Source: Opisthocomus hoazin
Lineage: Eukaryota > Chordata > Aves > Opisthocomiformes > Opisthocomidae
Assembly (NCBI RefSeq): GCF_030867145.1
Contig: NC_134434.1
Span: 6,200,001-6,264,000 of the forward strand
Direction: 5' to 3'
DNA: 64,000 nt
Positions 60,601-64,000 of this stretch are shown here, one piece after another (within the stretch, counting starts at the first letter, position 1; each line of letters opens with the position of its first letter). The notes under the pieces are model-generated. The model was not told the DNA's origin. It ran no database searches and was given only the letters and a program-made list of their open reading frames with translations. A program made the position numbers and the translations under genes.

Positions 60601-60760
60601 CGAAGGCTCTCAGCGCTTTGGAGCAATGACCCAGCCGGGCACCGACACCTCCACCCAGCTGGCCGAGAGCCCGCAGATGCTAACACGACATTTTGCAGTA
60701 TTTAATATGGCACGTGCATCGCGTGTCGTATAGAAAGCATGTTTCCATCGGGATTACAAG
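60480..60760 (-). promoter_or_regulatory. Putative promoter and leader region of gene A
   Basis: This is a GC-rich, CpG-containing stretch just 5' of the E1 donor, in otherwise AT-rich flanks. On the minus strand an ATTAAATA-like element lies near 60,702-60,716, upstream of the CpG-rich part. The position fits the start of gene A. The exact transcription start cannot be placed from sequence alone. Confidence 0.4.
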
Positions 60761-60763
60761 TCT

Positions 60764-62764
60764 CGAGGGGAACCACAGCAGGAGAGCTGCGTGCCCTGAA
60801 ACCGGGCAAACGTGAGCCTTCTCTGGAGGGAAATCTTCACTGCTGGCTCCCCATCTTGCTCAGAGCCTGAGTCAGCAAGCGCTCCTTCCTCCGCCGAGGC
60901 GAATCCTGCATCCGAGGACCAAAGGGATTTTTATTTCTCGTTTCTCTCTTCCCCTTTGTTTTTAGTATTTTCTTTTTCTAGTTTCCACTCCTAATTGCTT
61001 TTCCAGCAGCTGTCACACAGCTGGAATCAGGATAGAGTTTGTTGGTTTGTTTTTTTTTAAAAATAGCTTTCCGATGGATCTGCCTTCCAGACGGGGAGGT
61101 GAGGAAATCAGATAAGCCAGGAAATCCAAATGAGTTGGAAGGGTGTACAGCCACACGAGAATTCAAGCAGTTAAAGGAATTTGACTGTCCTGGAACTTCA
61201 GCAGCGCGAGGACTCTGCATCTGATTCGCAGAGCTGACGAAAACCACAAAAGCCGTCTGGTTGTTGCTTAACAAGAGGCTGTAGCTCTTCTGCAGCTGCC
61301 GATTTACTCATTTGCAAGGAATGAGCTCATTTAGGAGCGGAGCGTTTTCCTGCATCCCTTCCCATTGGACAACAGGCAAGAAACGGGGAAGGCTACTCGT
61401 AACGGCGAAAAGCACATCCGAGATGCGCTTCGGTAGAAATCCACCACCTTTCTGACACACACCTGTGCCACGGTGTGCTGGCAGTGCCTGGCGCAGTGCA
61501 GAGCCCCGGCATGCCTGCACGCTATCTACAGAAAACACATTTTAACGTAAAAATGACACCTGCTCCGAGCACTCCTCGGGGTTTCCCACCCTGTGTAGTG
61601 GGTGCTGCTCCTGGCTCTGCTGCCCGAGTGAGATCCCAGGCCAAGGCAACCTGCCGGGGCTTCACTGAAAAGCAGCTAGAGAGCATACAGCATCTTGAAA
61701 TATCATTAAATAGATCCCCGAGCAGTTTCTGCACAGGATTTCTGAGGAGGGGACACAGGACCAGCCTTGGATCAGCCCTTACAGCTACCAGGAGGAGGAG
61801 AGGGCCTGGGAATGGAGCGGCATCCTCCGAGGGGGACACTTGGAGCAACGCGCTTCAGGAAAAAGGAGAACCGAAAGCTCGAGGAAACTCTTATCAAGAA
61901 GAAATTCAGCACGCTAAATTAGGGACTTTCTGAAGATCTCTTAAAGGAAGTATTACGAAGGATTGGATTAATTTTACACCTTTAAAAAAAAATAAATGGC
62001 ACGCTGCTCTTCACACACCATTAAAGAAAAACTAGAATGAAAACCTGGGAACTTCCACCAACTTCAGATTAAATTTCTTTGGGGTTATTTTCCTCTTCAC
62101 TGAGGGGTCTAGGAAGCATGAACCCCTTTCATCTGGCTAGGTCCTTAGCTGACTCGCAGGGCAGGAGGTGGGCCACCTCCTCCTCCTCCTCGGGTCGCGC
62201 CGGGAGCTGGCAGTCCCATGCGACAGCCAAGGAGCAGGCAGCGTACTTCATCCCTGCAGACCATGGCTGTGTGTTCCAGCTTCGGCCAAGCCTCTCGCCA
62301 GCAGCATTTCACCAGCTTCCACGCCGGAGCGAGCACCCATCCAGCCACCCAGCGAGTTCGTCTTGGTCACAGACCCAAGCAGAAAAATGAATTATTTTTT
62401 TTCGGTGGGGTTAATATTCAAGCGGCTGGCTGTGATTCATCCCTGCAGATGCACGACGCGGCGTGCCAGGAGCGCGCAGATGCCTCGGGGTCACTTCTAC
62501 CAAAGTTGGGCTGAATTAATCCGACTGCGAAACACGACCCGCCTGCAGGCGGTCGCATCCGAAGTGTTGCAATACTGCAATTCCCTGAATTCAATTAAAA
62601 ATATGCAATTACTGCGGCCTGACACCCCCAGCCACGCCACGAACCCCCCATGCTCTGCCCAAGCCCACCCCACTGCGCTCCAGGAAACAGCAGAGGCTTT
62701 TCAGAACAGCCCTCCTATTTCTAGCACGGCAAAACACCCGCACGATAGGAACAGAAGCATTTAA
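60764..62764. other. Intergenic, upstream of gene A
   Basis: About 2 kb between the putative gene A promoter and the 3' end of the next gene to the right. It contains a short (TCC)n near 62,180. No gene seen. Confidence 0.5.
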
Positions 62765-64000
62765 CAATCCAATCCATCTTTATTTTGGTAACACTTTCTG
62801 CTGGGGTAGGGAAAACCTCAACTTCACAATACAGCAAAGTGGTAAAAGACAGACAGGTGTATAAAATAAACTGTGAATGGTACAACGTGCGCGATGGCAA
62901 CGTCAGGAGGAGCGTCACAAACGCGTTGCCTTCAGACCCAATACCTTCCCATTCTGCTACCAGAGTACTAGGCATCGGCTACCCAACAGACTTCACTTGC
63001 TATACAGAGATATTTTTAAAAAAGAGCTTTTCCTGGCAACGTTAACAAAATCAGACACGTTCAATTCCTCCATATAAAAATACAACCTCATAGTAACAAC
63101 CCAAAGTAAATGCATCTTCCACGTTTCAGACGTACCAGCTACTTCTCAGAACCACCCTGCACGGTGACTACACACCATTGCACCTGGGAACGGTGGCACA
63201 AAGCGAGCTGACCAGCCCCAAGTCCCACCATCAGCCCGAATCCGGCTGCTCGGCTCCGTTTCATCTCCTAGAGATCACTGGATGTGTGCACTGTGCGGCT
63301 GGGATTTGGCTTCTCACCGGTAACCGCTGAACAAAGGGACCTAAAATTGCAGGAACAAAGCTCTTGTGCTTCCAGGGGATTCTTTGGTTTCATTTTGCCT
63401 GTGTTTTTCCCAATTCTGCCCATTATAGACATCGTATGATGCTCTGAAAGGCTTCCGACACAACACACTATGGTGCCAGCGGTGTTTTGGGATGGCATCT
63501 CACGCTACATTGACCCACGATGCCACCGCGCAAAAAGATCCCACCCAAATACATGCTTAACAAGCCAAATTCTTTGCATGTGTAGCTGCATCAGTACCAT
63601 GCCACCACCAGCTGGGTTACTCCAGGGTTAGCAAAGACAGTACCAAACGGAGCAAATCGAGCAGCTAACATTAGAAAATAAGAAACTATCTGAAATGGCA
63701 TGATGTCATCCAGAAAGTACAGAACTATTTTACAGTCTATTAATAAACTCCAATTATAAGTTAAAGAACAGAATTTAAAAGACATCATGGCTGACAGGTC
63801 ACAGCTGTACTTCCATAAGTCCACGTGAAACGAGCATGCTGTACACTGCTGGTCAGACATGCAGACAACAGCCGAAACACCATTTACAAAGAGATGAAAG
63901 TAAAAAACGTGGGATTTGGAGAAGATGCACTTCACTTGTATGTACATACATAGGAAAGTATCATGAGACAAAATTCTGGGTCCCACCTTTGCTCCAAACG
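62765..64000 (-). other. Probable 3' UTR of an upstream minus-strand gene (ABCA5 by synteny?)
   Basis: No exon-like open frame with splice sites is seen; the 131-codon minus frame near 63.6-64.0 kb does not look like a protein. Being unique, low-repeat and bounded by AATAAA on the left fits a long 3' UTR. In mammals ABCA5 lies directly upstream of the ABCA8-group genes on the same strand, so ABCA5 is the first candidate. This is inference only. Confidence 0.35.
62779..62784 (-). terminator. Polyadenylation signal of a gene entering from the right
   Basis: An AATAAA on the minus strand at the left edge of a stretch without credible coding sequence that continues to the window end. It suggests the 3' end of a minus-strand gene beginning outside the window. 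Confidence 0.4.

Noticed and set aside
62168-62764. A 198-codon plus frame upstream of gene A
   Set aside because: No recognisable domain, other plus frames overlap, and it ends at the polyA signal of an opposite-strand gene. Probably noncoding.

Overview
This window is vertebrate, almost certainly avian, nuclear DNA. It carries many fragments of the CR1 LINE with typical 3' ends (repeats like ATTCTGTG/ATTCTATG, and the 'ggttggaagggacct' sequence). It also has compact GT-AG introns and a tandem of ABCA-type ABC transporter genes. I see no prokaryotic features, no tRNA or rRNA, no CRISPR and no intact virus. All protein-coding content I can support lies on the minus strand.

Layout. (1) About 1-20,400: gene-poor DNA with at least eight CR1 pieces, a GC-rich patch near 12.6-12.8 kb and simple repeats. 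(2) About 20,420-29,690, minus: a broken ABCA8/9/10-like gene ('gene B'). Thirteen exons survive in the right order with open frames and splice sites. The exons for the N-terminus, all of nucleotide-binding domain 1 (NBD1), most of the second membrane domain, and the NBD2 signature/Walker B are absent, and the NBD2 Walker A lysine is arginine. (3) About 29.7-33.4 kb: intergenic, with a degenerate minisatellite. (4) 33,395-60,463, minus: a complete ABCA8/9/10-like full transporter ('gene A'). It has 38 mainly coding exons plus a leader exon; exon phases agree throughout and predict 1,606 residues (1,615 if translation starts in the leader exon). (5) About 60.45-60.76 kb: GC-rich putative promoter of gene A. 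(6) About 62.76-64.0 kb: apparent 3' UTR of another minus-strand gene entering from the right. By synteny with the mammalian ABCA5-ABCA10-ABCA6-ABCA9-ABCA8 cluster this may be ABCA5, but no coding sequence confirms it.

Gene A has the full TMD1-NBD1-TMD2-NBD2 plan of a lipid-type ABCA exporter. Gene B lies tail-to-head downstream of it and most likely arose by tandem duplication. Exons named E1-E39 are numbered along gene A; gene B exons carry the number of their gene A homologue. Coordinates were read by hand from splice consensus and checked by phase arithmetic. I found no novel biological system; the more interesting points are the exon-loss pattern of gene B, catalytic-residue substitutions in both genes, and a CR1 end abutting an essential splice acceptor.
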